Made by a program: the position numbers and the translations under genes
Assembly: GCF_009900745.1 (NCBI RefSeq)
Contig: NZ_WXVU01000001.1
Coordinates: forward strand, 248,001-312,000
Source of the DNA: Chryseobacterium sp. c4a
GTDB taxonomy: Bacteria; Bacteroidota; Bacteroidia; Flavobacteriales; Weeksellaceae
DNA length: 64,000 nucleotides
Direction: 5' to 3'
Notes under the pieces: generated by a model
The model's input: the letters and a program-made list of their open reading frames with translations, nothing else
Databases searched by the model: none
Told to the model about the DNA's origin: nothing
Shown: positions 33,165 to 43,084 of the stretch, piece by piece
Layout: each line of letters starts with the position of its first letter
Position numbering within the stretch: position 1 is the stretch's first letter

Positions 33165-34775
33165 ATGAGTAAAAAGAATACAAAATACATCTTTGTGACA
33201 GGAGGTGTTACTTCATCTTTGGGAAAAGGAATCGTTTCTGCTTCTCTGGGACTATTGCTAAAATCACGCGGTTTTAACGTAACGATCCAAAAACTTGATC
33301 CTTATATCAATATCGACCCGGGAACTTTGAATCCTTATGAACACGGAGAGTGTTATGTGACTGAAGATGGTGCGGAGACGGATCTGGATTTAGGTCACTA
33401 TGAGCGTTACCTTGATGCTCCTACATCCCAAAACAACAACGTTACTACAGGAAAAATCTACCAGACTGTAATTGAAAAAGAAAGAAAAGGAGACTTCCTT
33501 GGAAAAACAGTACAGGTAATTCCTCATATTACTAACGAAATTAAACGTAGAATTAAAATCCTTTCTAAACAAAACTACGATATCATCATTACTGAGATCG
33601 GAGGAACAGTAGGGGATATTGAATCTTTACCATACATTGAAACTGTTCGTCAGTTGAAATGGGAATTGGGAGAGAACAATTCTATGGTGATCCACCTTAC
33701 TTTGTTGCCTTACCTGGCTTCAAGTGGTGAGTTAAAAACAAAACCATCTCAGCACTCCGTTCGTCAGTTGATGGAAAGCGGAATTATGGCTGATGTCTTG
33801 GTTTGCAGAACAGAACATAAAATTCCAAAAGATCAGAGAGCAAAATTGGCTCAGTTCTGTAACGTTCCATTAGAAAACGTTATCGAATGTAAGGATATGG
33901 AAACGATCTATGAGGTTCCAATGTACCTTCAGAAACAAAACTTCGACGATGTAGTACTAAAAGAACTGGATCTGAAGAGTGATAAAGATGCTGATCTTAA
34001 AGACTGGAAAACTTTTGTGAAAAAATTCCAGAACCCTAAGAAAACTGTTGAAATTGCATTGGTTGGAAAATATGTATCCCTTCAGGATTCTTATATTTCT
34101 ATTGCTGAAGCATTCAAACATGCAGGAGCAGACCTTGAAACTGAAGTAAAAGTAAGATGGGTATACAGTGGTGATATTACAGAAGATAATATTAAAGAAA
34201 CACTGAAAGGGGTGAATGGTATCCTTGTAGCTCCAGGTTTTGGAGACAGAGGAATTGAAGGAAAAGTTCTTACAGCAAAATATGCAAGAGAAAACAAAAT
34301 TCCTATGTTGGGAATCTGTTTAGGAATGCAGATCATGACCATTGAATTTGCAAGAAATGTTTTAGGACATACGAAAGCAAACTCTATGGAATTTGATACT
34401 GCAACTCCGGATCCTGTAATTTCAATCATGGAAGAGCAGAAAAACGTAATTGATAAAGGTGGAACAATGCGTCTTGGAGCATGGAAATGTGCGTTGAAAA
34501 ACGGATCTAAGCTGCATGATATCTATGGAAGCAAAAATATTTCTGAAAGACACCGTCACCGTTATGAGTTCAACAGTGATTATCTTCAGGATTTTGAAAA
34601 GAACGGCTTCTTGGCTACAGGAACAAACCCGGAAACAGGATTGGTAGAAGCACTGGAATTACCAGGACATCCTTTCTATGTAGGAGTACAGTATCACCCG
34701 GAATATAAGAGTACGGTAGCAACACCGCATCCTTTATTCAGAGCTTTTATCAAAGCTTGTGAAACTTCTAAATAA
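33165..34775 (+). CDS. pyrG: CTP synthase
   Basis: The protein has 536 residues from ATG 33165; an upstream TTG lies inside the promoter -7 box and is rejected. It catalyses ATP-dependent amination of UTP to CTP with glutamine or ammonia. The synthase domain begins KYIFVTGGVTSSLGKGI, with LDPYINIDPGTLNPYEHGE and EIGGTVGDIES. The C-terminal class I glutamine amidotransferase has LVAPGFGDRG, the nucleophile in MLGICLGMQ, and the C-terminal His/Glu pair in VQYHPEYKS. Length is normal. It is followed by a good terminator and then yidC. Confidence 0.99.
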   Translation: MSKKNTKYIFVTGGVTSSLGKGIVSASLGLLLKSRGFNVTIQKLDPYINIDPGTLNPYEHGECYVTEDGAETDLDLGHYERYLDAPTSQNNNVTTGKIYQTVIEKERKGDFLGKTVQVIPHITNEIKRRIKILSKQNYDIIITEIGGTVGDIESLPYIETVRQLKWELGENNSMVIHLTLLPYLASSGELKTKPSQHSVRQLMESGIMADVLVCRTEHKIPKDQRAKLAQFCNVPLENVIECKDMETIYEVPMYLQKQNFDDVVLKELDLKSDKDADLKDWKTFVKKFQNPKKTVEIALVGKYVSLQDSYISIAEAFKHAGADLETEVKVRWVYSGDITEDNIKETLKGVNGILVAPGFGDRGIEGKVLTAKYARENKIPMLGICLGMQIMTIEFARNVLGHTKANSMEFDTATPDPVISIMEEQKNVIDKGGTMRLGAWKCALKNGSKLHDIYGSKNISERHRHRYEFNSDYLQDFEKNGFLATGTNPETGLVEALELPGHPFYVGVQYHPEYKSTVATPHPLFRAFIKACETSK

Positions 34776-34853
34776 GAAATTTTAGGATGGGAAGAGTGTA
34801 ATATTCAACCCAAACGATACAAATAAGGTAATTTTTTACCGTAAACGTCTACA

Positions 34854-34891
34854 AATAAACTCAGGTTGATTTTTCTCAGCCTGAGTTTATT
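34854..34891 (+). terminator. Terminator of pyrG
   Basis: AATAAACTCAGG / CCTGAGTTTATT is a perfect 12-base stem with a 14-base loop. Confidence 0.85.
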
Positions 34892-34934
34892 ATATACTAA
34901 TGTATTATAGTATAGAGTTTTGATAAAAAAACAG

Positions 34935-34971
34935 TATTTTTGTCAGCTCAAATTACGTACTGGTGTACGTA
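34935..34971 (+). promoter_or_regulatory. yidC -7 box and leader palindrome
   Basis: TATTTTTG at 34935-34942 fits TAnnTTTG. In the resulting leader, TACGTAC-TGGT-GTACGTA (34954-34971) forms a perfect 7-base hairpin 33 bases before the yidC ATG. Confidence 0.45.
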
Positions 34972-35004
34972 CATTTTAAGTTTAAAATTTTAATCTAAAA
35001 TAAA

Positions 35005-36798
35005 ATGCAACAAAACAACGGAATCGATAAGAAGCAGATGATTAGTTTCGCGGTTTTATGCCTGATTCTCTTCGGTGCAATGTTCTATTTCCAGAACAAG
35101 CAGATGAAGGAGGAAGAGTTAAAAGCTCAGCAGCAGAAAACTGAACAGGTGAAAAATGCCGTAAAACAAACTCAGGCCACCAATATCAATCCAAATGTAA
35201 CTCCTAATGCGATTCAGACAGCTAATTTGTCTAACAAAGAATTGAATATTGAATTTTCAAGTTTAGGAGGACAGGTTTCTAAAGTTCAGCTTTCAGAATA
35301 CAAAGCATACAATACTAAAACAGATCATGCAGATCTTCCGCTTTATCTGATCAACAAAAATAATTCAAACTACGGCTTTCAGTTTAAAGATAAAACAGGA
35401 AAGGTTATTAATACTAAAGATTTAGTTTTTGCGCCTACTGTTAACGGAAATGCGGTGACTATGACAGCGAACTATAATGGTGCTGTTATCCAGTTTATTT
35501 ATACATTGCTTCCAAAATATACCCTTGATTTTAAAGTAAGAACTCAAGGTCTTTCTGCGGTTACTTCTGATAATAAAGCAGATTTTATTTGGGATTATAA
35601 CGTAAGAAACCTTGAAAAAGGTAGAGCTCAGGAGCAGTCTCACTCAGAATTCTCTTATGCTTTCAATAATTATAAAGATTATGATTATGATGGAAGAACA
35701 ACGATGACTGAAGAAAAGGAAACACTTAACTGGATCGGAGTAAAACAACAGTTCTTCTCTTCAGTGATTGAAGCTAAGAATGGATTTACTCAAAGTAAAG
35801 GTAACCAGGAGAACGTAGAAGAAGGTGAATACCTGAAGAAATTCAACTATGAAGGTTTCGTTCAGATGACCGGAAGTGAGCTGAACCAGGATTTTACTTG
35901 GTATTTTATGCCATTGGATTTACCATTATTGAAATCTTACGATAAAAACTTTGATGAGATTCTTCCTTTAGGTTGGTCATTCATTGGAGCGATGAACCGT
36001 TATTTCTTCATGTGGCTATATGCTATTATTGCAGGTTGGGGATTATCAGCAGGTTGGGTGATCTTTGTAATGACGATCATTGTAAAACTGATCTTATCAC
36101 CAATTATGTATAAGCAGCACAAGCTGAGTGCAATGATGAAAGTGATTCGTCCGGAAATTGATGAGGTAAATGCTAAATTCAAGGATGCAGATCCAATGAA
36201 GAAACAACAGGCAACCATGGAGGTGTACAGAAAAGCCGGAGTAAATCAGATGGCTGGATGTTTACCGGCATTAGTGCAAATTCCAATTTTCTATGCGCTA
36301 TTCCGTTTCTTCCCGAACTTTATTGATCTGAGAGGACAAGGATTCTGGTTTGCAAAAGATTTAACGGCTTATGATGATTTGATTAAATTACCATTCAAAG
36401 TTCCTTTCTTAGGAGATCACTTAAGTATCTTTGCATTGGCTTGTACAATCGTTATTTTGATTTATACAGTAATGACTTCAGGAAACATGCAGCAGCCACA
36501 ACAGGAAGGAATGCCAAATATGAAAGTATTAATGTATATCTTCCCGATTACATTCTTATTCTTCTTGAATACTTCGGCATCAGGTCTTTCATGGTATTAT
36601 TTTGTATCGAATGCAATTAACATTCTAATCATTCTTGTGATTAAATATGTAATTCTGGATGAAAAGAAAATTCATGCTCAGATTCAGGCGAATAAAAAAA
36701 AGCCAAAAACGGAAGGTAAATTCCAGAAGAAGATGAGAGAAATGATGGAGCAGGCTCAACAGCAGCAGCAAGCTCAGGAAAAAAATAAAAAGAAATAA
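35005..36798 (+). CDS. yidC: Membrane protein insertase YidC
   Basis: The protein has 597 residues. YidC inserts and folds inner-membrane proteins. It has an N-terminal TM (ISFAVLCLILFGAMFYF) and a large periplasmic beta-supersandwich domain (about 70-330). The Oxa1/YidC core then begins with WGLSAGWVIFVMTIIVKLILSP and includes MKKQQATMEVYRKAGVNQMA and CLPALVQIPIFYALFRFF. Its tail is basic and glutamine-rich (EMMEQAQQQQQAQEKNKKK). Full length, single gene with its own promoter and terminator. Confidence 0.98.
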   Translation: MQQNNGIDKKQMISFAVLCLILFGAMFYFQNKQMKEEELKAQQQKTEQVKNAVKQTQATNINPNVTPNAIQTANLSNKELNIEFSSLGGQVSKVQLSEYKAYNTKTDHADLPLYLINKNNSNYGFQFKDKTGKVINTKDLVFAPTVNGNAVTMTANYNGAVIQFIYTLLPKYTLDFKVRTQGLSAVTSDNKADFIWDYNVRNLEKGRAQEQSHSEFSYAFNNYKDYDYDGRTTMTEEKETLNWIGVKQQFFSSVIEAKNGFTQSKGNQENVEEGEYLKKFNYEGFVQMTGSELNQDFTWYFMPLDLPLLKSYDKNFDEILPLGWSFIGAMNRYFFMWLYAIIAGWGLSAGWVIFVMTIIVKLILSPIMYKQHKLSAMMKVIRPEIDEVNAKFKDADPMKKQQATMEVYRKAGVNQMAGCLPALVQIPIFYALFRFFPNFIDLRGQGFWFAKDLTAYDDLIKLPFKVPFLGDHLSIFALACTIVILIYTVMTSGNMQQPQQEGMPNMKVLMYIFPITFLFFLNTSASGLSWYYFVSNAINILIILVIKYVILDEKKIHAQIQANKKKPKTEGKFQKKMREMMEQAQQQQQAQEKNKKK

Positions 36799-36820
36799 TT
36801 GATTAATCAATTGAATATAA

Positions 36821-36847
36821 AAAAGAGAAGCAAATTGCTTCTCTTTT
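36821..36847 (+). terminator. Terminator of yidC
   Basis: AAAAGAGAAGC / GCTTCTCTTTT stem with a short AAATT loop and a following T-run. It may also serve the convergent rnhB. Confidence 0.85.
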
Positions 36848-36877
36848 TTTGTTTATATAAATTTTAAAAGTTCCTCG

Positions 36878-37462
36878 TTAGTCGTATTTTAATCTGAAAG
36901 ATTGCCTGTGATGTATTGTTGGGCCATGTTTGATGAGGGCTTCCTGGTGCTTTTTTGTGGCATATCCGAAGTTGGTGTTCCAACCATATTCAGGAAATTC
37001 TTCGTGAAGCTCGATCATTAATTTATCCCTGTAGTTTTTAGCAAGAATAGAGGCTGCAGCAATAGATAAAACTTTTGAATCTCCTTTTATAATACACTGA
37101 TGAGGAATGTAATTATAGGGATGGAATTTATTTCCATCTACTAAGATGAGTTCCGGTGTTATAGCTAGTTTATCTAATGCACGATGCATAGCATGAATAC
37201 TGGCATTAAGTATATTATGCTCATCTATGAAAGAAGGAGGAAGCTCTGCAATGGAGTAGCTTTTTACATTGTCTCTGATGTAACTGTCTAGATCCATTCT
37301 TGTTTTAAATGTTAATTGTTTAGAGTCGTTGATCAGGTTTTGTTCAAAATTTTCATCAAGAATAACCGCAGCAGCAACTACCGGCCCACTTAAACATCCT
37401 CTTCCTACTTCATCACATCCTGCTTCGACGTAAATATTTGACCAGCTTTTTATTAAGTCCAT
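36878..37462 (-). CDS. rnhB: Ribonuclease HII
   Basis: The protein has 194 residues. It cleaves the RNA strand of RNA-DNA hybrids and excises misincorporated ribonucleotides. The catalytic acidic residues appear in AGCDEVGRGCLSGPVVAAAV (Asp17, Glu18), in ILVDGNKF and in SKVLSIAAASILAKNYRDK (the RNase HII helix), with FGYATKKHQEAL near the C-terminus. Cytoplasmic, normal length. The 267 bases upstream, to the susC start, hold only AT-rich sequence and the susC promoter. Confidence 0.97.
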   Translation of the reverse strand: MDLIKSWSNIYVEAGCDEVGRGCLSGPVVAAAVILDENFEQNLINDSKQLTFKTRMDLDSYIRDNVKSYSIAELPPSFIDEHNILNASIHAMHRALDKLAITPELILVDGNKFHPYNYIPHQCIIKGDSKVLSIAAASILAKNYRDKLMIELHEEFPEYGWNTNFGYATKKHQEALIKHGPTIHHRQSFRLKYD

Positions 37463-37672
37463 AATTCTTTTTCTAAGGTTGCAAAAATATATTTTTTTTC
37501 TAAATAATGTATTTTATGCATATTATGTTATTTCGTGATAATATGTGAAATTTCCCTTTATAATAGCGGTTTTTTGATTATTTATCTTTATCTTGTTTTT
37601 GTGAATTATTTGTAATTTTATCAGTTGTTTTATTGAATTTATGAAAGTTATTTTTAATATTTTAACAAATTG

Positions 37673-37704
37673 TTTGGTAATTTTAAAAAACTTTAACATA
37701 TTTG
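37673..37704 (+). promoter_or_regulatory. Promoter of first susC
   Basis: TTTG (37673-37676), 20 bases, CATATTTG (37697-37704), 26 bases before the ATG. The second susC gene has the same design (TTTG-N19-CAAATTTG). Both use CA instead of TA at the start of the -7 box. Confidence 0.6.
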
Positions 37705-37729
37705 TATCCAATAAAAAATTAATTGATTC

Positions 37730-40700
37730 ATGAAGAAATTAACAACGAGTGTTTTGATTGTTGCACTCTCTGCTTCTTTTTTTAATGTGAATGCCCAAAA
37801 AAAAGGGAGTGATACATTAAATACCCAGAATATCGGAGAGATTGTGGTAACTGGAGCATTAGGGATTAAGAAAAAACAAGATGCAATTACGGCAAGTACA
37901 GCCCTTGTAAAAACTGAAGAACTTACGAAAGCAGGTAACCCGAATGCTGTTCAGGCATTAACAGGTAAAGTATCCGGTCTTTATATTAACGTTCCTAATA
38001 GTTCAGTAAATGGACAGGCAACGATTAACTTAAGAGGACAGAGATCTTTAACAGGGGATAACAGTGCATTAATCGTTATTGATGGAGCGCCTTCTACAGC
38101 TGCTATTTTCCAGCAGTTGCCTCCTGATGTTATTGAGAGTGTTAACGTGTTTAAAGGGCAGCAGGGAGCTGCACTATACGGTGAAAGAGGATCAAACGGT
38201 GTGATTGTTGTTACAACTAAGAAAGGAACAAGATCTGAAAAGATTCAGTTTACCCTAACTTCAAACATAGATGCTTCTTCTGTTTATAAGTTACCTATTA
38301 TTCAGGATAAGTATGGCCAGGGAGCACCTGGTGGAGACTTTACACCAGGACTTCCTGAAATGGGAGGTACTACCTGGATTCCTTATGAAAATACCTCTTG
38401 GGGACCACTTTATTCGGATCCTCTTATTGCAGGAAAAGATTTAATTATTGGAACACCTGATGCGAACGGACAGTTTGTTATGGGGAAGTATGCTCCTAGA
38501 AAAAATCATTTTGCTGATTTTTTTAAAACAGGGCTATTGTATCAAAATGGTTTGACAATGAATGTGGGGGGAAGTGATGCTTATGCATTCTTATCAATCA
38601 ACAGAACTCAAAATGATTTCGTTGTAGATAAGGACAGATTAAACAGAAATAATATTTTATTTAAGGCTGGTAAGAAACTAGGTAAATTAAGAGTAGATGG
38701 TACTTTCAATTTGGTAGATCAACAAACTTCTGAAACAAGTTCTGATACTTATTATAACTTACTTCAAATGCCTTCAAATGTTGATATCAGAGCTTTTTCT
38801 AAGCCTGATGCAGAACATTATTTTACTACTTATGCAGATAATCCTTATTGGACAATAGATAACGTAAGATATAATAATAAAAGTACTACATTCAGTGGTA
38901 TTGTAAACCTTGAATATACATTTAACGAACATATTAGCTTATCCTATTTAGGGAATGTATTAAGCATTTCTGCATTAGGAGAAAGTTATAACAATGGCTG
39001 GAGGTTTGGTAAAATATTTGCTCCTACAGGAACAGCTTATGACGGTACATCGTTTCTAACTTATCAGCATAGTAATATTGAATCGAGCTATTATAAAAGT
39101 GTAAGCAGAAGATTCAATTACTATGGCGATATCATGTTGAATTTTAATTATAAGCTTACGGATGATTTAGGCTTGAAATTGAATGTCGGAAACAACGTAA
39201 GAGATGATTCGTTTACAGTAGCTACTGTGGGGGGAACCAATCTTCAGATTCCAGGTTTCTACCATATTAATAATGTTGGAAATCCTACATCGTTTTCTGA
39301 ACTTCAGAACACACAAACTCGTATAAGAAGTATTGCAGGTTTTGCCAATTTAGATTTAGCTTTCAGAGATTATCTATTTTTAAACTCAACAGTTAGAGTT
39401 GAAAAGAGTTCTGTGTTATCTACACGTGATACTTATACTCAAGAGCTTACTAATAAACCATATACATATTATTCAGCAGGTCTTTCATTTATACCAACTA
39501 AAGCTTTTGAAGCATTGAAGGGAGGGATCTTGAATTATGCAAAAATTACAGCATCTTACACGAAAGTAGGAAGTACATCCGCTATTTCTCCTTATGCAAC
39601 TGATGAGGTAACTGGATTGATTCCGACTGGGTTTCCAATGAACTATTCCTCATATTTAATTAATAGAAACCCAACAAATCCTAATATTAGACCAGAATTT
39701 ACCTCTACTCAGGAAGCTTCAATACAGTTAGGGTTCTTTGAAGATAGAATTACTATGGGAGCATCAGTGTTTAGATCTGGAGTTACCGATTTGATCACTA
39801 ACTCATCAATTGCTAATAGTGCTGGTATTACAACTTTAAGAGATAATATTGGTGACGCAGTCAATAAAGGGATAGAATTAGATCTTGGACTTACTCCGAT
39901 AAGAACTCAAGATTTTGAATGGAATATTAGAGCTTCATACAGTAGCTATAAATCTAAAGTGACAGATCTTCAGAATGGGGTAACGGAAATTCAGTTATTG
40001 CCAGTAAGCCGTCCAGCTGCAGGTATTTATGTTCAGAAAGGGGAGGAGTATCCTCTAATTAAAGGAACAAAGTATCAAAGAGATGATCAGGGTAGGATTA
40101 TTGTAGGTAAGAATGGAGTGCCTTTAGCGACATCAGGTTTTGAGATATTAGGTAAAGTAAATCCGGATTATATCTTAGGGTTTAGTACTTCTTTCCGCTA
40201 TAAAGGATTTAGACTTTCGGGTACTGCTGATTACAGAACCGGAAATAGCTTTTTATCTATTACGAAACAATTGTTAGGATTTACCGGAGCTTTAGAGAAA
40301 TCTGCTGATTATGACAGAAGCCAGGGGTATGTGGTACCTAACTCTGTACAGAATGTAGGGACAGCGGCAAATCCTGTATATGTAACCAATACTACTGCTG
40401 CTTTGGGTGCAAACTATACAAGTGCATCAACTTATTTCTCTGCAAATGGGTATTATAACTCAGTAGGAGAAGAATTTGTGGTAGATGGAACGGCTTTCAA
40501 AATCAGAGAAATTGCTTTAAGTTATACCTTACCTAAGTCTGTTATTGCTAATACTTTCCTTACTAACCTTACGTTTGGTGTATATGCGAGAAATCCTTTT
40601 GCATGGTATGCTAAGAGCAACAGAAACTTTGCAGATCCTGAAACGGCTAGTAACTCAGGTGCTCCTAACCAAAGACCTGGACAAGCACTTGGAATTGGAA

Positions 40701-40783
40701 ATGTAAATGCTTATGGTGTTGCCTATACAGGGCAGTATCCTACTACAAGAACATTTGGAGTTAGTATGAGTGCATCATTTTAA
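37730..40783 (+). CDS. SusC/RagA-family TonB-linked outer-membrane protein
   Basis: The protein has 1017 residues: signal peptide (ending VNAQ), a short linker with a TonB-box-like EIVVTGALGI, a plug domain (LTGKVSGLYI; RGQRSLTGDNSALIVIDG; IESVNVFKGQQGAALYGERG) and a 22-strand barrel ending GVSMSASF with C-terminal Phe. The usual N-terminal carboxypeptidase-regulatory-like domain is missing. It should import an oligomeric nutrient together with the SusD-like lipoprotein 13 bases downstream. No glycosidase or sulfatase is linked, so the substrate is not indicated; oligopeptide or other non-glycan cargo is possible. Confidence 0.93.
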   Translation: MKKLTTSVLIVALSASFFNVNAQKKGSDTLNTQNIGEIVVTGALGIKKKQDAITASTALVKTEELTKAGNPNAVQALTGKVSGLYINVPNSSVNGQATINLRGQRSLTGDNSALIVIDGAPSTAAIFQQLPPDVIESVNVFKGQQGAALYGERGSNGVIVVTTKKGTRSEKIQFTLTSNIDASSVYKLPIIQDKYGQGAPGGDFTPGLPEMGGTTWIPYENTSWGPLYSDPLIAGKDLIIGTPDANGQFVMGKYAPRKNHFADFFKTGLLYQNGLTMNVGGSDAYAFLSINRTQNDFVVDKDRLNRNNILFKAGKKLGKLRVDGTFNLVDQQTSETSSDTYYNLLQMPSNVDIRAFSKPDAEHYFTTYADNPYWTIDNVRYNNKSTTFSGIVNLEYTFNEHISLSYLGNVLSISALGESYNNGWRFGKIFAPTGTAYDGTSFLTYQHSNIESSYYKSVSRRFNYYGDIMLNFNYKLTDDLGLKLNVGNNVRDDSFTVATVGGTNLQIPGFYHINNVGNPTSFSELQNTQTRIRSIAGFANLDLAFRDYLFLNSTVRVEKSSVLSTRDTYTQELTNKPYTYYSAGLSFIPTKAFEALKGGILNYAKITASYTKVGSTSAISPYATDEVTGLIPTGFPMNYSSYLINRNPTNPNIRPEFTSTQEASIQLGFFEDRITMGASVFRSGVTDLITNSSIANSAGITTLRDNIGDAVNKGIELDLGLTPIRTQDFEWNIRASYSSYKSKVTDLQNGVTEIQLLPVSRPAAGIYVQKGEEYPLIKGTKYQRDDQGRIIVGKNGVPLATSGFEILGKVNPDYILGFSTSFRYKGFRLSGTADYRTGNSFLSITKQLLGFTGALEKSADYDRSQGYVVPNSVQNVGTAANPVYVTNTTAALGANYTSASTYFSANGYYNSVGEEFVVDGTAFKIREIALSYTLPKSVIANTFLTNLTFGVYARNPFAWYAKSNRNFADPETASNSGAPNQRPGQALGIGNVNAYGVAYTGQYPTTRTFGVSMSASF

Positions 40784-40796
40784 TTAAAATCAAAAA

Positions 40797-42437
40797 ATGA
40801 AAAAGATAAATAAAATCAAATTAATTATGCCCTTGGCGGCGTTGGCATTAAGTTTAAGTGCTGTGTCATGTAATGATTACCTGGATATTAATGAGAGTCC
40901 AAATGCTGGGCATATTGAAAATGTTTTACCGTCTCAGGTAATTCCTGGTGCTATCAATGAATTATTCATTACGCAAGGGAGTGAAGGTGGAGGTCGTTTT
41001 GGTTCCATGATGACTTTTGGAAATGTAATGATGAACAATTGGGCTACAGATGTTTATAACGTGGGTGGTGTATATAATGCAGAATATACTTTAGGAGCTG
41101 TAAATGATAGTTTTTATGGTAGTATTTGGAATAGAATTTATCTATATGCAGCTAACCTTAAATTAGTAGAGGATTATCCTAATGCTGATCATGCTCAGGA
41201 TAATTATGTAGCGATTGCTAAGATTGTAAAAGCTTTTTATATGCAATATATTGTTGATCTATATGGAGATGCTCCTTATAAAGAGGCTTTTTTACGTTCT
41301 GCGAATCTTACGCCTAAATATGATGATGATAAAGATATCTACAAGGCTTTAATTGCGGATTTAGAAGCTGCAAATGCTTTGATTGCTTTGAAGCATCCTG
41401 ATGCTAAAGCGGCTACTACTGATCCCATTTTTGCTGGGGCTATGGATAAGTGGACGGCTTTTTCAAATACTATTAAGCTAAGAATGCTTCTAAGAATGTC
41501 TAATGTGACAGGAGAGATGGCAACTTATAGAGACCAAAAGCTTGCTACTCTAGCTGGAGCCTCGTTTGTTAAAGATAATGTTGTTAATAACCCGGGATAT
41601 TCTTCAGCAAATAATGCAACGATGAACCCTTTTGTGAGTTCTTATAAATATACGGCTTCAGGCTCTTTGTCTTTGTCTTATATTTGTGCTTCTGAGCATA
41701 TTGCAAATTGTTTGAATGGTAATCTTATGAACTCTACAGAGCCTTACTACACTAAATTTAGTGGAATTATCGATCCTAGAAGGTTTAGATTATTTACTTC
41801 TGTAACCTATAATGGAGTTGCGCAGGTGAAAGGTATCAGACAGGGCGCTAATGCAGGACAACCTGGTGCTCCAACTGATAATAAAACTTTATCTGTTCTA
41901 GCATCTGGTAATTTTGTTGGATCTACAGCAGTAACTTCTGTTGGACAGCTTATTGCAGCTGGAAATGCCAGAGGAGGAGTAGTTATGTCTTTAGCTGAAA
42001 GTGAGTTTCTACAAGCTGAGGCTGCTGTGAGATACCCTTCTTTGTTTAGTAATCCTCAAGGGCATTTTGATGCTGGTATTGATGCATCAGGTAAATGGGT
42101 TGGAGCTGTTGATGCGAATATGGTAGCGTATAAAGCTGCAATTGCTTCCAGACTTGGACTTGGTTTTGGAGGGTCTACTAGTCAGCAAATTGAAGCTATT
42201 ATGACTCAAAAGTGGCTAGCTTTAACTAACGTTAGTCCAACAGAAATGTTTATTGAATACAATAGAACAGGATTTCCTGTAACACCAATGGCTGTAACAA
42301 GTTCACAAGCGAACAGACCATTGAGGTTATTCTATCCTACTTCTGAATATGGTTCAAACGCGAACAATGTACCTAAGCTAACTACAGCTCAGATGTTTAC
42401 TAAGAATGCAACGACTCCTTTCTGGAATCAAAACTAA
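40797..42437 (+). CDS. SusD/RagB-family lipoprotein
   Basis: The protein has 546 residues with a lipoprotein signal (ALSLSAVSC, then NDYLDINESP, the usual SusD opening). It is TPR-rich helical in the N-terminal half (IWNRIYLYAANLKLVEDYPN; AKIVKAFYMQYIVDLYGDAPY) and has an irregular C-terminal binding region. It matches the SusD-like_2 group. It caps the preceding SusC porin and captures substrate at the cell surface. It forms an operon with the SusC gene and is followed by a weak hairpin and a 647-base spacer. Confidence 0.92.
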   Translation: MKKINKIKLIMPLAALALSLSAVSCNDYLDINESPNAGHIENVLPSQVIPGAINELFITQGSEGGGRFGSMMTFGNVMMNNWATDVYNVGGVYNAEYTLGAVNDSFYGSIWNRIYLYAANLKLVEDYPNADHAQDNYVAIAKIVKAFYMQYIVDLYGDAPYKEAFLRSANLTPKYDDDKDIYKALIADLEAANALIALKHPDAKAATTDPIFAGAMDKWTAFSNTIKLRMLLRMSNVTGEMATYRDQKLATLAGASFVKDNVVNNPGYSSANNATMNPFVSSYKYTASGSLSLSYICASEHIANCLNGNLMNSTEPYYTKFSGIIDPRRFRLFTSVTYNGVAQVKGIRQGANAGQPGAPTDNKTLSVLASGNFVGSTAVTSVGQLIAAGNARGGVVMSLAESEFLQAEAAVRYPSLFSNPQGHFDAGIDASGKWVGAVDANMVAYKAAIASRLGLGFGGSTSQQIEAIMTQKWLALTNVSPTEMFIEYNRTGFPVTPMAVTSSQANRPLRLFYPTSEYGSNANNVPKLTTAQMFTKNATTPFWNQN

Positions 42438-43031
42438 TTCTATAAATTTTAATATATTTTTAAAGGCTGCTCTTTTTAGGGTGGCCTTTTTAATGTTTAA
42501 TTATTTTAAAAATTACAGAATTACCTAATGGTTTATAAAAAGATTAGAGAGAAAATATCAATTATAGAAGTGTAAAAATGAAAACAGAATTGTGTAATTA
42601 ATATCAATAAAAGGATTGATGTTTTAAAATATAAGTCCATTTTTTTGAAAGGATTTTATTTATGTTTTTATTATATTAATTTATTCATATTTTTCATTAA
42701 ATCTGTAGTGTTTTTTTCGTTGTTTGCACGACGTTTTAACTTTTTTTAGGGATAAGAAAAAATATATGCAAAGCATGGTATGTGGTTAAGCAGTGTGAGT
42801 TTTATTCTAATGAAAGTGATTAATGTTGCTGTAAACCAATCTATTAGTGTGGTATCTGAAGATTGTGGCTATAGAAAATATCAATAATTGATGTAATTGA
42901 TTTATTCAGAAAAAAATATCGATTAATTTTCCTTGTTTTTGTTAAAAAAAGTGTTTTTAACTTAATTTAATAATTTATTGATTGTTTTTATTCTTGATTA
43001 TTAAAAGATCGATATTTTTTTTAAAAAATCC
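42438..43031. other. AT-rich non-coding spacer between susCD pairs
   Basis: A possible terminator lies at 42462-42489 (AAAGGC...GCCTTT, followed by Ts). The rest is very AT-rich, with no ORF beyond 25 codons, no repeat shared with the other spacers and no recognisable RNA. The length suggests room for regulation or a decayed gene, but nothing specific is visible. Confidence 0.6.
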
Positions 43032-43062
43032 TTTGTGTTGTTAGGAAAGTTTTACAAATTTG
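43032..43062 (+). promoter_or_regulatory. Promoter of second susC
   Basis: TTTG (43032-43035), 19 bases, CAAATTTG (43055-43062), 22 bases before the ATG. It matches the design of the first susC promoter. Confidence 0.6.
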
Positions 43063-43084
43063 TAGGGTACAAAATTAATTTGAT

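Noticed and set aside
42810..42887. A 25-codon ORF in the spacer between the susCD pairs
   Set aside because: Short, with no leader or motif and no associated signals beyond chance in AT-rich DNA.
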